The notes under the pieces were generated by a model. The model had not been told where the DNA came from. It searched no databases and saw nothing but the letters and a program-made list of their open reading frames with translations. Positions 1 through 6,917 of a stretch of 64,000 nt of DNA are shown here, piece after piece. The translations under genes were made by a program, and so were the position numbers. The stretch is from positions 124,001-188,000 of the forward strand of contig CAMPOT010000003.1 of the NCBI GenBank assembly GCA_946892665.1. Direction: 5' to 3'. This DNA comes from Chryseobacterium sp. Marseille-Q5410. Lineage in GTDB: Bacteria > Bacteroidota > Bacteroidia > Flavobacteriales > Weeksellaceae. Position 1 is the first letter of the stretch, and every line of letters starts with the position of its first letter.

Positions 1-1
1 T

Positions 2-1489
2 ATCGGGAAGTTTTTCGGTCCGGTGATGGTTCTTTGGTTCCTTGTTTTAGGAATTTTCGGTGGAATGCATATTTTCGATCATATCGAAATATTCAAAGCA
101 TTTAATCCTTATTACGCATATAATTTAATTACTCATTCACCAAGTGCCATAGTCATTATGGGAGCGGTTTTTCTTTGTACAACCGGTGCAGAAGCGCTTT
201 ATTCTGATCTTGGTCATTGCGGAATAAAAAATATCCGGGTGAGTTGGGCTTTTGTAAAAACAATGCTCATCCTTAATTATCTCGGTCAAGGAGCTTGGTT
301 GCTGGATAATTATCATAAAGTTGCGGAAGGAATCAATCCACTGTTTGGTATCATGCCGGTTTGGGCTATTTTACCGGGAGTTATTTTGGCAACTGCAGCA
401 GCAATTATTGCCAGCCAATCTGTAATTACAGGTTCATTTACGATGTTTTCAGAAGCAATGTCGATTTCTTTCTGGCCAAACCAGCAAATTGATTATCCAT
501 CAGGAGTTAAAGGACAAATGTATATCCCGAGAATCAATTGGGGACTGATGGTGCTGTGTTTTATCGTGGTAATGTATTTTCAGCATTCCGAATCTATGGA
601 AGCAGCGTACGGACTTACTATTACCATCACGATGATTATGACGACGTTGCTGTTGTTCTTTTGGTTGAGCAGAAACCGTGTGAACAAGGTTTTTGCCATC
701 TCTTTTATTGTTGTTTATCTATTTATCGAACTCGGTTTCTTTTATGCCAATGTCATCAAATTCTTCGATGGAGGTTGGCTTACAGTAGCGCTGGGCGGAT
801 TCATCGCGGTTTGCATGTATGCTTGGTATAATGGTAGATTAATTAAGGCTAAATTCATCAAATTCGTGAAACTGGATAAATATGTTTCTATCATTAAAGA
901 TTTAAAACTTGATGAAACAATTCCTAAATATGCAACAAATCTTGCTTTCCTGAGCCGTGCTAAAAAAGAAGATGAAATTGAAGCTAAAATCATTTATTCC
1001 ATTATTCGAAAGCAACCTAAGCGAGCAGATCATTATTTTATCCTGAATATTATTAATCAGGAAGATCCTTTTACTTTTAAATATACGATTGACGAAATTA
1101 TGCCGGGCACGATTTACCGAATTAATTTCTTACTTGGTTTTAAGATAGACCGACGAATCAATGATTATTTCGATCAGGTTTTAGCGGATATGATGGAAGA
1201 AGGTACCATACCTTCCCGAAGCAGTCATCCGTCGCTTAGAAGCCACAATATTCCGCCAGATTTGAAGTATGTAATCATTGATAACACCTATATTAACGAT
1301 ACTTTATTAACGGTGAAAGAAAAATTGACCTTAAGTATTTACCATTTTGTGAAATATATTGGTAGTGACGATTTCAAAGCATGGGGAGTTTCGCCACACA
1401 ATGTTGTTGTGGAATCCGCGCCACTGCTGGATCCGACAATTGTGACCAAAAAAATTCAGCAAGTCAATTTTAAACATTACGACGCTTAA
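2..1489 (+). CDS. kup: Kup-family potassium transporter, 5'-truncated by the window edge
   Basis: This is the C-terminal part of a KUP/HAK/KT low-affinity K+ uptake permease of the inner membrane. The frame is open to the first bases of the window and begins with I-G-K-F-F-G-P, a KUP-type segment, so the annotated start lies upstream and the GTG at 23 is not the true start. Several hydrophobic helices occur in roughly the first 270 residues. They include a patch matching the conserved KUP stretch around TTGAEALYSDLGHCG. A soluble C-terminal domain follows. About 495 residues remain of a family usual length near 630-650, so some 150 N-terminal residues are missing. A rho-independent terminator follows directly. 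The family assignment is firm; the ion is inferred from the family. Confidence 0.93.
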   Translation: MGKFFGPVMVLWFLVLGIFGGMHIFDHIEIFKAFNPYYAYNLITHSPSAIVIMGAVFLCTTGAEALYSDLGHCGIKNIRVSWAFVKTMLILNYLGQGAWLLDNYHKVAEGINPLFGIMPVWAILPGVILATAAAIIASQSVITGSFTMFSEAMSISFWPNQQIDYPSGVKGQMYIPRINWGLMVLCFIVVMYFQHSESMEAAYGLTITITMIMTTLLLFFWLSRNRVNKVFAISFIVVYLFIELGFFYANVIKFFDGGWLTVALGGFIAVCMYAWYNGRLIKAKFIKFVKLDKYVSIIKDLKLDETIPKYATNLAFLSRAKKEDEIEAKIIYSIIRKQPKRADHYFILNIINQEDPFTFKYTIDEIMPGTIYRINFLLGFKIDRRINDYFDQVLADMMEEGTIPSRSSHPSLRSHNIPPDLKYVIIDNTYINDTLLTVKEKLTLSIYHFVKYIGSDDFKAWGVSPHNVVVESAPLLDPTIVTKKIQQVNFKHYDA

Positions 1490-1496
1490 CAAATCT

Positions 1497-1525
1497 TTCC
1501 CGGTTCATGCCGGGAATTTTTTTTT
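1497..1525 (+). terminator. Rho-independent terminator after kup
   Basis: A stem TTCCCGG / CCGGGAA with a 6-nt loop is followed by an unbroken T run of about 9. It starts 7 nt after the kup stop codon. Confidence 0.85.
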
Positions 1526-1561
1526 GGTTGGTTCACCGGTTTTCATTTAGAATAAAATCAA

Positions 1562-1569
1562 TAAATTTG
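1562..1569 (+). promoter_or_regulatory. Candidate Bacteroidota -7 element (TAAATTTG) for the fur-ostA unit
   Basis: TAAATTTG matches the Flavobacteriia TAnnTTTG -7 consensus. It lies 15 nt before the ATG of the Fur-family gene and downstream of the kup terminator. No clear -33 TTG element is visible, so confidence is limited. Confidence 0.4.
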
Positions 1570-1584
1570 TAGATAATTTTTTCA

Positions 1585-2058
1585 ATGGACACTAAACAGA
1601 AAGAACTTAATATAACAACGATAAAAGAGGTTTTAAGACAATACCTCCTAGAAAAAGGTTTTAGAAATACGCCCGAACGATACACCATTTTGGAAGAAAT
1701 ATACAATATGGAGCATCACTTCAATGTGGACGATCTTTACCTCCTCATGATGCAGAAAAAGTATCATGTTTCCAAAGCTACTATCTATAATACCATCGAA
1801 ATCTTTCTCGACGCTGGCCTTATACGCAAGCATCAATTTGGTGAAAAAACCCTCACTTCCTCGTCTTACGAAAAATCATACTTTGATAAACAACACGATC
1901 ATTTGGTGATTTACAAGAAAGATTCCGACAAGGAAATCGAAGAAATCATCGAGTTCTGTGATCCGAGAATTCAGGGAATTAAAGAAGCCATTGAAAGTGC
2001 ATTTGGCGTAACTATTGATTCTCACTCACTTTATTTCTACGGTACCAAAAAAGATTAA
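1585..2058 (+). CDS. Fur-family transcriptional regulator
   Basis: This is a 157-aa winged-helix repressor of the Fur superfamily, expected to control metal or peroxide homeostasis genes. The N-terminal DNA-binding part includes NTPERYTILEEIY, an HHF pair and the recognition-helix stretch SKATIYNTIEIF. The dimerisation part keeps the metal-ligand patches HDHL and SHSLYFYG. The CxxC structural zinc motif that normally follows HDHL is replaced by YKKDSDKE, so that site is absent. EFCDPRI is retained. The length is typical for Fur proteins. The stop overlaps the ATG of the OstA-like gene by one base, so the two are translationally coupled. Fur, Zur and PerR cannot be told apart from sequence alone. 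Confidence 0.88.
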   Translation: MDTKQKELNITTIKEVLRQYLLEKGFRNTPERYTILEEIYNMEHHFNVDDLYLLMMQKKYHVSKATIYNTIEIFLDAGLIRKHQFGEKTLTSSSYEKSYFDKQHDHLVIYKKDSDKEIEEIIEFCDPRIQGIKEAIESAFGVTIDSHSLYFYGTKKD

Positions 2059-3794
2059 TGAAGAACTTTTTCGTCTTGTTGATGTTAATCAGTGCGAATG
2101 TTTTTTCACAGATTATCACTTCGCCAAAAGACCCTTTGGTGAAAGATCCTTATTTCAAAAATGCACAGAATGCTGCACAAGGGCAAAAAGTGCGTCTCAT
2201 CCATTCAGATTTTTTCCAGAAAACTCCAGAAAAGTATAATGGAAATCCATATTTTTCAGGCAATGTTCAGTTCGAGCATCAAGGCTCTTTGCTCAGCGCA
2301 GATGAAGTAATTTTCTATGAGGAACAGAATTTCGTGAAAGCCATAGGCAACGTGAAACTACAAAATACCGACGGATCTGTAATTACAGCGGGAGAAATGG
2401 AATACGACGGTAACTCCCAAAAAGGAATTGCTAAGAAAAATGTAGTCCTTACAGACCCAAAACAAACCATAAAAACCGAAACACTCTATTACGACAGGAT
2501 TTCCAATAATGCCTATTTCAATACCGGAGGAACTATTTCGGACGCTACCAATGTGATGTACACGAAATCCGCTACCTACGATCTCAACTCTAAAATGATC
2601 GATTTCACCGGTAATGTGAAGATCAACAACCCCGAATATACGGTGGAAGGAACCAACATAAAACAAAACCAAAATACCAATACTGCGGATTTCTTTGGCC
2701 CAACAACTATTATCAATAAACAAAATCCGGCAAATCAAGTGTACACCGAAAGAGGTTCGTACAACATGAATTCCAAAGAGGTGTATCTCAAGAAAAATTC
2801 GAGGATTAACTATAATGGTAAAATCCTTACGGGAGATGATATGTACTTCAATCAAATTACAGGTTTTGGTAGGGCCAAAGGCAATGTTACGCTGCGCGAT
2901 CCTAAGGAAAGACGCTTCATGAAAGGCGGTTATGGTGAAATATTTGAGAAGAAAGATTCAGCCATGATGACCGATCGACCGTATGCAGTGAAAATTTTGG
3001 AGAAGGATTCCATGTATTTTTCCGCAGAAAAGATCCTTGCCTATCAAAAGACTGACGCAACCGACCCGCTGCAAAAGAAAAGTTTCCTCCGTGCGTACCG
3101 AAAATCGAGAATGTTCAAGTCCAATATTCAGGTGCGAGCAGATTCTTTAAGCTTTAATGAAACCGACGGAATTATGCATCTCTTCGGGAAACCTATCGCG
3201 TGGAGTGGAGAGAAACAAATCACGGGAGATAAGATAGAGGCCTATTTCGATACCCAAAACGAGTACATTGATTCCTTGAAAGTCGTAGGAAATGCCTTTG
3301 CGATCAGTAAAGCAGACTCGCTCAACTTAAAGGACGAGTTTAATCAGGTGAAAGGAAAACTGATGACGGTGTACTATAAGGAAAATAAAATTCAACTAGC
3401 AAAGGTAATCGGAAATGCCCAGGCAATCACCTACGCCGATGATCAGAATAAGAAAACCAAAGAAACCGAAAGAATCGGAGTGTCCTTATCTACCTGTGGA
3501 ACGATTGAAGCTGAATTTGAAGAAAATAAAGTCCAAATCATCACTTGCAACGTAGGAGCAAATGTAGATACCTTTCCGATGAGCCAAATCTCTCGAGAGA
3601 AACGCTTTTTCCCCGATTTCAATTGGAATACCATAGACCGGCTAAGGAAATGGGAGGATATCTTCCTTGATACGCCCGGCTACGAAGAAGTGAAATACGA
3701 GTCCGATGATGCTTTATACAATGCTGCGCAGAAGGCGATTGATGATGCAAAACTGAAAGAAGAGGCCAAGAAGCCCAAAAGGGTGAGGAAATAA
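2058..3794 (+). CDS. OstA-like (LptA/LptD N-domain) periplasmic protein
   Basis: This 578-aa exported protein starts with a signal peptide (MKNFFVLLMLISANVFSQ). It then shows repeated beta-jellyroll-like segments such as GNVKLQNTDGSVITAGEMEYD, the pattern of OstA/LptA domains that bridge lipopolysaccharide to the outer membrane. In Bacteroidota such proteins are annotated as OstA-like and have two or three OstA blocks, which fits the length. The C-terminal 60 residues are charged and end in a basic tail. The gene overlaps the Fur-family gene by one base and ends at a strong terminator. A role in LPS transport is inferred from the fold; there is no LptD barrel in this protein. Confidence 0.82.
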   Translation: MKNFFVLLMLISANVFSQIITSPKDPLVKDPYFKNAQNAAQGQKVRLIHSDFFQKTPEKYNGNPYFSGNVQFEHQGSLLSADEVIFYEEQNFVKAIGNVKLQNTDGSVITAGEMEYDGNSQKGIAKKNVVLTDPKQTIKTETLYYDRISNNAYFNTGGTISDATNVMYTKSATYDLNSKMIDFTGNVKINNPEYTVEGTNIKQNQNTNTADFFGPTTIINKQNPANQVYTERGSYNMNSKEVYLKKNSRINYNGKILTGDDMYFNQITGFGRAKGNVTLRDPKERRFMKGGYGEIFEKKDSAMMTDRPYAVKILEKDSMYFSAEKILAYQKTDATDPLQKKSFLRAYRKSRMFKSNIQVRADSLSFNETDGIMHLFGKPIAWSGEKQITGDKIEAYFDTQNEYIDSLKVVGNAFAISKADSLNLKDEFNQVKGKLMTVYYKENKIQLAKVIGNAQAITYADDQNKKTKETERIGVSLSTCGTIEAEFEENKVQIITCNVGANVDTFPMSQISREKRFFPDFNWNTIDRLRKWEDIFLDTPGYEEVKYESDDALYNAAQKAIDDAKLKEEAKKPKRVRK

Positions 3795-3821
3795 TTTTTT
3801 CAGCTTTAAAACTACATTAAA

Positions 3822-3846
3822 AACACTGATTTTCGGTGTTTTTTTT
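3822..3846 (+). terminator. Rho-independent terminator after ostA-like gene
   Basis: An 8-bp stem (AACACTGA / TCGGTGTT, one G-T pair) with a 3-nt loop runs into 8 T residues, 27 nt after the stop codon. Confidence 0.85.
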
Positions 3847-3863
3847 ATCCAATTTCAATAAAT

Positions 3864-3890
3864 AAAAAAACCTCGAATTAATCGAGGTTT
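3864..3890 (-). terminator. Terminator of the tRNA cluster
   Basis: AACCTCGA / TCGAGGTT form a hairpin that, read on the minus strand, is followed by a T run. It lies just downstream of tRNA-Arg and ends the three-tRNA transcript. Confidence 0.8.
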
Positions 3891-3901
3891 TACAATAATG
3901 G

Positions 3902-3975
3902 TGAGCGCGTCAGGATTCGAACCTGAGACCGTCTGCTTAGAAGGCAGATGCTCTATCCAGCTGAGCTACGCACCC
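3902..3975 (-). tRNA. tRNA-Arg (anticodon TCT)
   Basis: The 74-nt minus-strand sequence folds as a cloverleaf. The acceptor GGGTGCG pairs with CGCGCTC (two G-U pairs) and the discriminator base is A. The D arm is AGCTCAGCTGGATAGAGC. The anticodon loop CTTCTAA gives TCT, and the T arm contains GGTTCGAATCC. The 3' CCA is not encoded. It is the last gene of a three-tRNA cluster. Confidence 0.95.
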
Positions 3976-4020
3976 TAGAAGTGAAAACAAAAAATTCCCG
4001 AAGGAATTTGTGAAAAAAAG

Positions 4021-4095
4021 TCGGGGCGGCAGGATTCGAACCTGCGACCTCCTGGTCCCAAACCAGGCGCGATGACCGGACTACGCTACGCCCCG
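4021..4095 (-). tRNA. tRNA-Pro (anticodon TGG)
   Basis: A 75-nt minus-strand cloverleaf: acceptor CGGGGCG pairs perfectly with CGCCCCG, discriminator A, anticodon stem CCTGG/CCAGG around a loop with TGG, and T arm GGTTCGAATCC. The 3' CCA is not encoded. It lies 45 nt upstream of tRNA-Arg on the same strand. Confidence 0.95.
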
Positions 4096-4118
4096 AATAA
4101 ATTTTTGTGCAAAGGTTG

Positions 4119-4203
4119 CGGAGGGTGTGGGATTCGAACCCACGCGACCCTTTCGGGTCGACAGTTTAGCAAACTGCTCCGTTAACCACTCCGGCAACCC
4201 TCC
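4119..4203 (-). tRNA. tRNA-Ser (anticodon GCT)
   Basis: An 85-nt minus-strand class II tRNA: acceptor GGAGGGT with ACCCTCC, anticodon loop TTGCTAA, the long variable arm CGACCCGAAAGGGTCG expected of serine tRNAs, and T arm GGTTCGAATCC. It is the first gene of the cluster. Confidence 0.95.
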
Positions 4204-4336
4204 TTTGCAATAATTTTAAGAACTTCTTTTCTGTAATTGCGAGTGCAAATATAGAATTGTTTTTGATACTAACCAAAACTTTTTGCAATTATTTTTTTGT
4301 ATTTTTGAAAAATAAATCAATAAAAAAAAATTGAAA

Positions 4337-5365
4337 ATGCGTAATTCATTATATCTCATGGGATTAAGCGTGGTGCTCTTTTCTTGTACTTCTCAAAAAA
4401 ATATTCAGAAAAAATCAGCATCACCACAAAAAAATGTTCCGACAGTAAAAACACCAGTTAAGAATCCTGCTCCGACGGCCGCTCACTCGGAATTGAAAAG
4501 AGAAAACGGGCATTATTTTTATAAAGTAAATATTGCAGACGCCACCAAAAACGATAATACGATTAGTTATGGCTCTATTGTCTCGGCCAATCCTTCGGGA
4601 TATAAAGTGGTGAATACTTTTTTTCCGGCTGTCGCGCAGAATTTTCGTCAGAAGTACATTATTCTTCATTATACCGCTTTGGATGATGATAAATCGGTTA
4701 CCGTGCTCACTCAGCAATCCGTAAGTGCACATTATTTGGTAAATAATTTAGGCGACAACGAAATTTATCAGTTGGTAGATGAGAATAAAAGAGCTTACCA
4801 TGCCGGAATAAGTGCATGGAGAAGCGATAAAAATCTTAATGATACTTCGATAGGAATCGAAATTGTAAATGCTGGTTATAAAACTGATGCTGCAGGAAAC
4901 AGAATTTTTCCTGATTTTGAAGATGCGCAAATGAAAAAAGTAGCAGCTTTGGTTAAAGATATTGCGAATCGATATATGATTCCCCCAACCAATATTCTTG
5001 CTCATTCCGATATCGCACCAACCAGAAAACAAGATCCGGGGCCGAAGTTCCCTTGGAAAAAATTATATGATGAATACCAGTTAGGAATGTGGTATGACGA
5101 GACCGTAAAACAAAGCTTCGTTGATCAAATTGCGCCGGAGGCATTCGTAACAGAACTTTCTACTCCTCAATTCATTTTTAAGTACCAAACTGCACTGAAA
5201 TCGTTGGGTTATGGGTTGGAACCTTCCGGTACGGTAGATGATGCTACCAAGAAGACTGTTGAAGCTTTTCAGTTCCATTTCAGGCCGGAAAAATATGATG
5301 GTGTGATGGATGCAGAAACATGGGCGATTTTGCAGGCTTTGAATTCGAAATATCCGAATAAATAG
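4337..5365 (+). CDS. N-acetylmuramoyl-L-alanine amidase, Amidase_2 plus peptidoglycan-binding domain, lipoprotein
   Basis: This is a 342-aa AmiD-like amidase that cleaves the bond between muramic acid and the stem peptide. The ATG at 4337 is preferred to the in-frame TTG 6 nt upstream because it gives a compact lipoprotein signal, with Cys in the lipobox at LFSC. The Amidase_2 domain covers roughly residues 90-240, with zinc-ligand patches IILHYTA and LAHSDIAPTRKQDPGP. The catalytic region WRSDKNLNDTSIGIEI lies between them. A PG_binding_1 domain fills the last 80 residues (GYGLEPSGTVDDATKKTVEAF onward). Outer-membrane anchoring and a cell-wall recycling role are inferred. A terminator follows. 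Confidence 0.9.
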   Translation: MRNSLYLMGLSVVLFSCTSQKNIQKKSASPQKNVPTVKTPVKNPAPTAAHSELKRENGHYFYKVNIADATKNDNTISYGSIVSANPSGYKVVNTFFPAVAQNFRQKYIILHYTALDDDKSVTVLTQQSVSAHYLVNNLGDNEIYQLVDENKRAYHAGISAWRSDKNLNDTSIGIEIVNAGYKTDAAGNRIFPDFEDAQMKKVAALVKDIANRYMIPPTNILAHSDIAPTRKQDPGPKFPWKKLYDEYQLGMWYDETVKQSFVDQIAPEAFVTELSTPQFIFKYQTALKSLGYGLEPSGTVDDATKKTVEAFQFHFRPEKYDGVMDAETWAILQALNSKYPNK

Positions 5366-5392
5366 TTTTAAACATCATCAAACAAAATCTTT

Positions 5393-5418
5393 CGGGCGGT
5401 AACCAATCGCCCGTTTTT
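5393..5418 (+). terminator. Rho-independent terminator after the amidase
   Basis: Stem CGGGCG / CGCCCG with a 9-nt loop followed by TTTTT. Confidence 0.8.
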
Positions 5419-5486
5419 ATTGGAAAAAAACCAAATCCGTTTTTCAAATTCAACATTTTACCTTAACTTTTCATCAAATTATTTTT

Positions 5487-6887
5487 ATGGAAAATTTCAG
5501 AGATGAGAGCGATCTTTTAGGTACTTTGCAAGTGCCAAAAAATGCTTACTATGGTGTTCAGACTCAGCGTGCTATTAAAAATTTTCAAATCTCCGGGCAG
5601 TATCTTTCTTCTTATCCTCATTTTATCAAAGCTTTGGCGATGGTGAAAAAAGCAGCTGCAAAAACCAACTATGAGTTGGGTTTATTGGAAGAAAATCTTT
5701 ACAAAAAAATTGCGGAAACCTGTGATGAAATTATGGAAGGCCAACTTCATGATCAATTTCCTATCGATATGATTCAGGGTGGAGCCGGAACTTCGGTTAA
5801 CATGAATGCGAATGAAGTAATCGCCAATCGTGTTTTGGAAAAATTAGGAAAGGAAAAAGGTGATTATCAGTTTTGTTCGCCGAATGACCATATCAACCTT
5901 TCCCAATCGACCAACGATGCGTACCCAACCGCAATAAAAATGGCACTTATTCAGATGAATGAGGAGCTTGTAGAAAAACTGAAGAAAACCATAGTTGCTT
6001 TCAGAGAAAAAGGACAGGAATTCAGCAAAATAATTAAAATGGGACGAACCCAGCTTCAGGATGCGGTTCCCATGACTTTAGGACAGGAATTTGAAGCTTT
6101 CGCAGCAACATTGGAAGAAGATATTTCTAAGCTCAACAGCAATGCAAATTTATTTGTAGAAATTAATATGGGAGCAACGGCGATCGGTACAGGAATTAAT
6201 GCACCGGTTGGCTATGCAAATCTTTGCGCAAAAAATCTCTCCCAAATCACCGGTTATCCCATTGTTTCCGCGCCAAATTTGGTGGAAGCTACACCGGATA
6301 CAGGATCTTATGTAATTTATTCATCTGCAATGAAAAGACTTGCAGTGAAACTTTCTAAAATTTGCAATGATTTACGATTGCTTTCATCGGGTCCGCGCGC
6401 AGGATTTTTTGAAATTAATCTTCCGCCGATGCAACCTGGTTCGTCGATTATGCCCGGAAAAGTAAACCCAGTAATTCCGGAAGTGGTAAATCAGGTGTGT
6501 TTTAAAGTAATCGGAAACGATTTGACGGTGACTTTTGCCGCAGAAGCCGGACAATTACAACTCAACGTGATGGAACCGGTTTTATCACATTCCATCATGG
6601 AAAGTATCAATTTCTTAGGAAATGCTTTGGATACTTTACGAGAAAAATGCATCACCGGAATTACGGCTAACAAAGAAGTTTGCCATAACATGGTGAAACA
6701 CAGCATCGGAATTGTAACGGCGCTAAACCCATATATTGGTTATAAAAACTCTACCGAAATCGCCAAAGAAGCTTTTGAAACCGGAAAAAGTGTTTACAAT
6801 CTGGTTTTAGAAAAAGGGCTTCTTTCTCAAGAAAAATTAGATGAAATTCTAGATCCCGAAAACATGCTGAATCCTCATCAGCTTTAA
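5487..6887 (+). CDS. aspA: Aspartate ammonia-lyase
   Basis: This is a 466-aa fumarase/aspartase superfamily enzyme that deaminates L-aspartate to fumarate and ammonia in the cytosol. The superfamily signature GSSIMPGKVNPV falls near residue 319, and the other conserved blocks are present (GGAGTSVNMNANEV and GRTQLQDAVPMTLGQEF). Length is typical of AspA (about 470). It begins with FRDESDLLGTLQVP, the aspartase-type N-terminus. The M16 peptidase starts 30 nt downstream on the same strand, so the two may share a transcript. Fumarase C is the alternative but fits the N-terminus less well. Confidence 0.92.
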   Translation: MENFRDESDLLGTLQVPKNAYYGVQTQRAIKNFQISGQYLSSYPHFIKALAMVKKAAAKTNYELGLLEENLYKKIAETCDEIMEGQLHDQFPIDMIQGGAGTSVNMNANEVIANRVLEKLGKEKGDYQFCSPNDHINLSQSTNDAYPTAIKMALIQMNEELVEKLKKTIVAFREKGQEFSKIIKMGRTQLQDAVPMTLGQEFEAFAATLEEDISKLNSNANLFVEINMGATAIGTGINAPVGYANLCAKNLSQITGYPIVSAPNLVEATPDTGSYVIYSSAMKRLAVKLSKICNDLRLLSSGPRAGFFEINLPPMQPGSSIMPGKVNPVIPEVVNQVCFKVIGNDLTVTFAAEAGQLQLNVMEPVLSHSIMESINFLGNALDTLREKCITGITANKEVCHNMVKHSIGIVTALNPYIGYKNSTEIAKEAFETGKSVYNLVLEKGLLSQEKLDEILDPENMLNPHQL

Positions 6888-6917
6888 TAAAAAACAATTA
6901 TAATTTACAATTTATAT

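Noticed and set aside
2358-2855. 165-codon minus-strand frame inside the ostA-like gene
   Set aside because: It is antisense to a clear gene, with no ribosome site or recognisable protein pattern.
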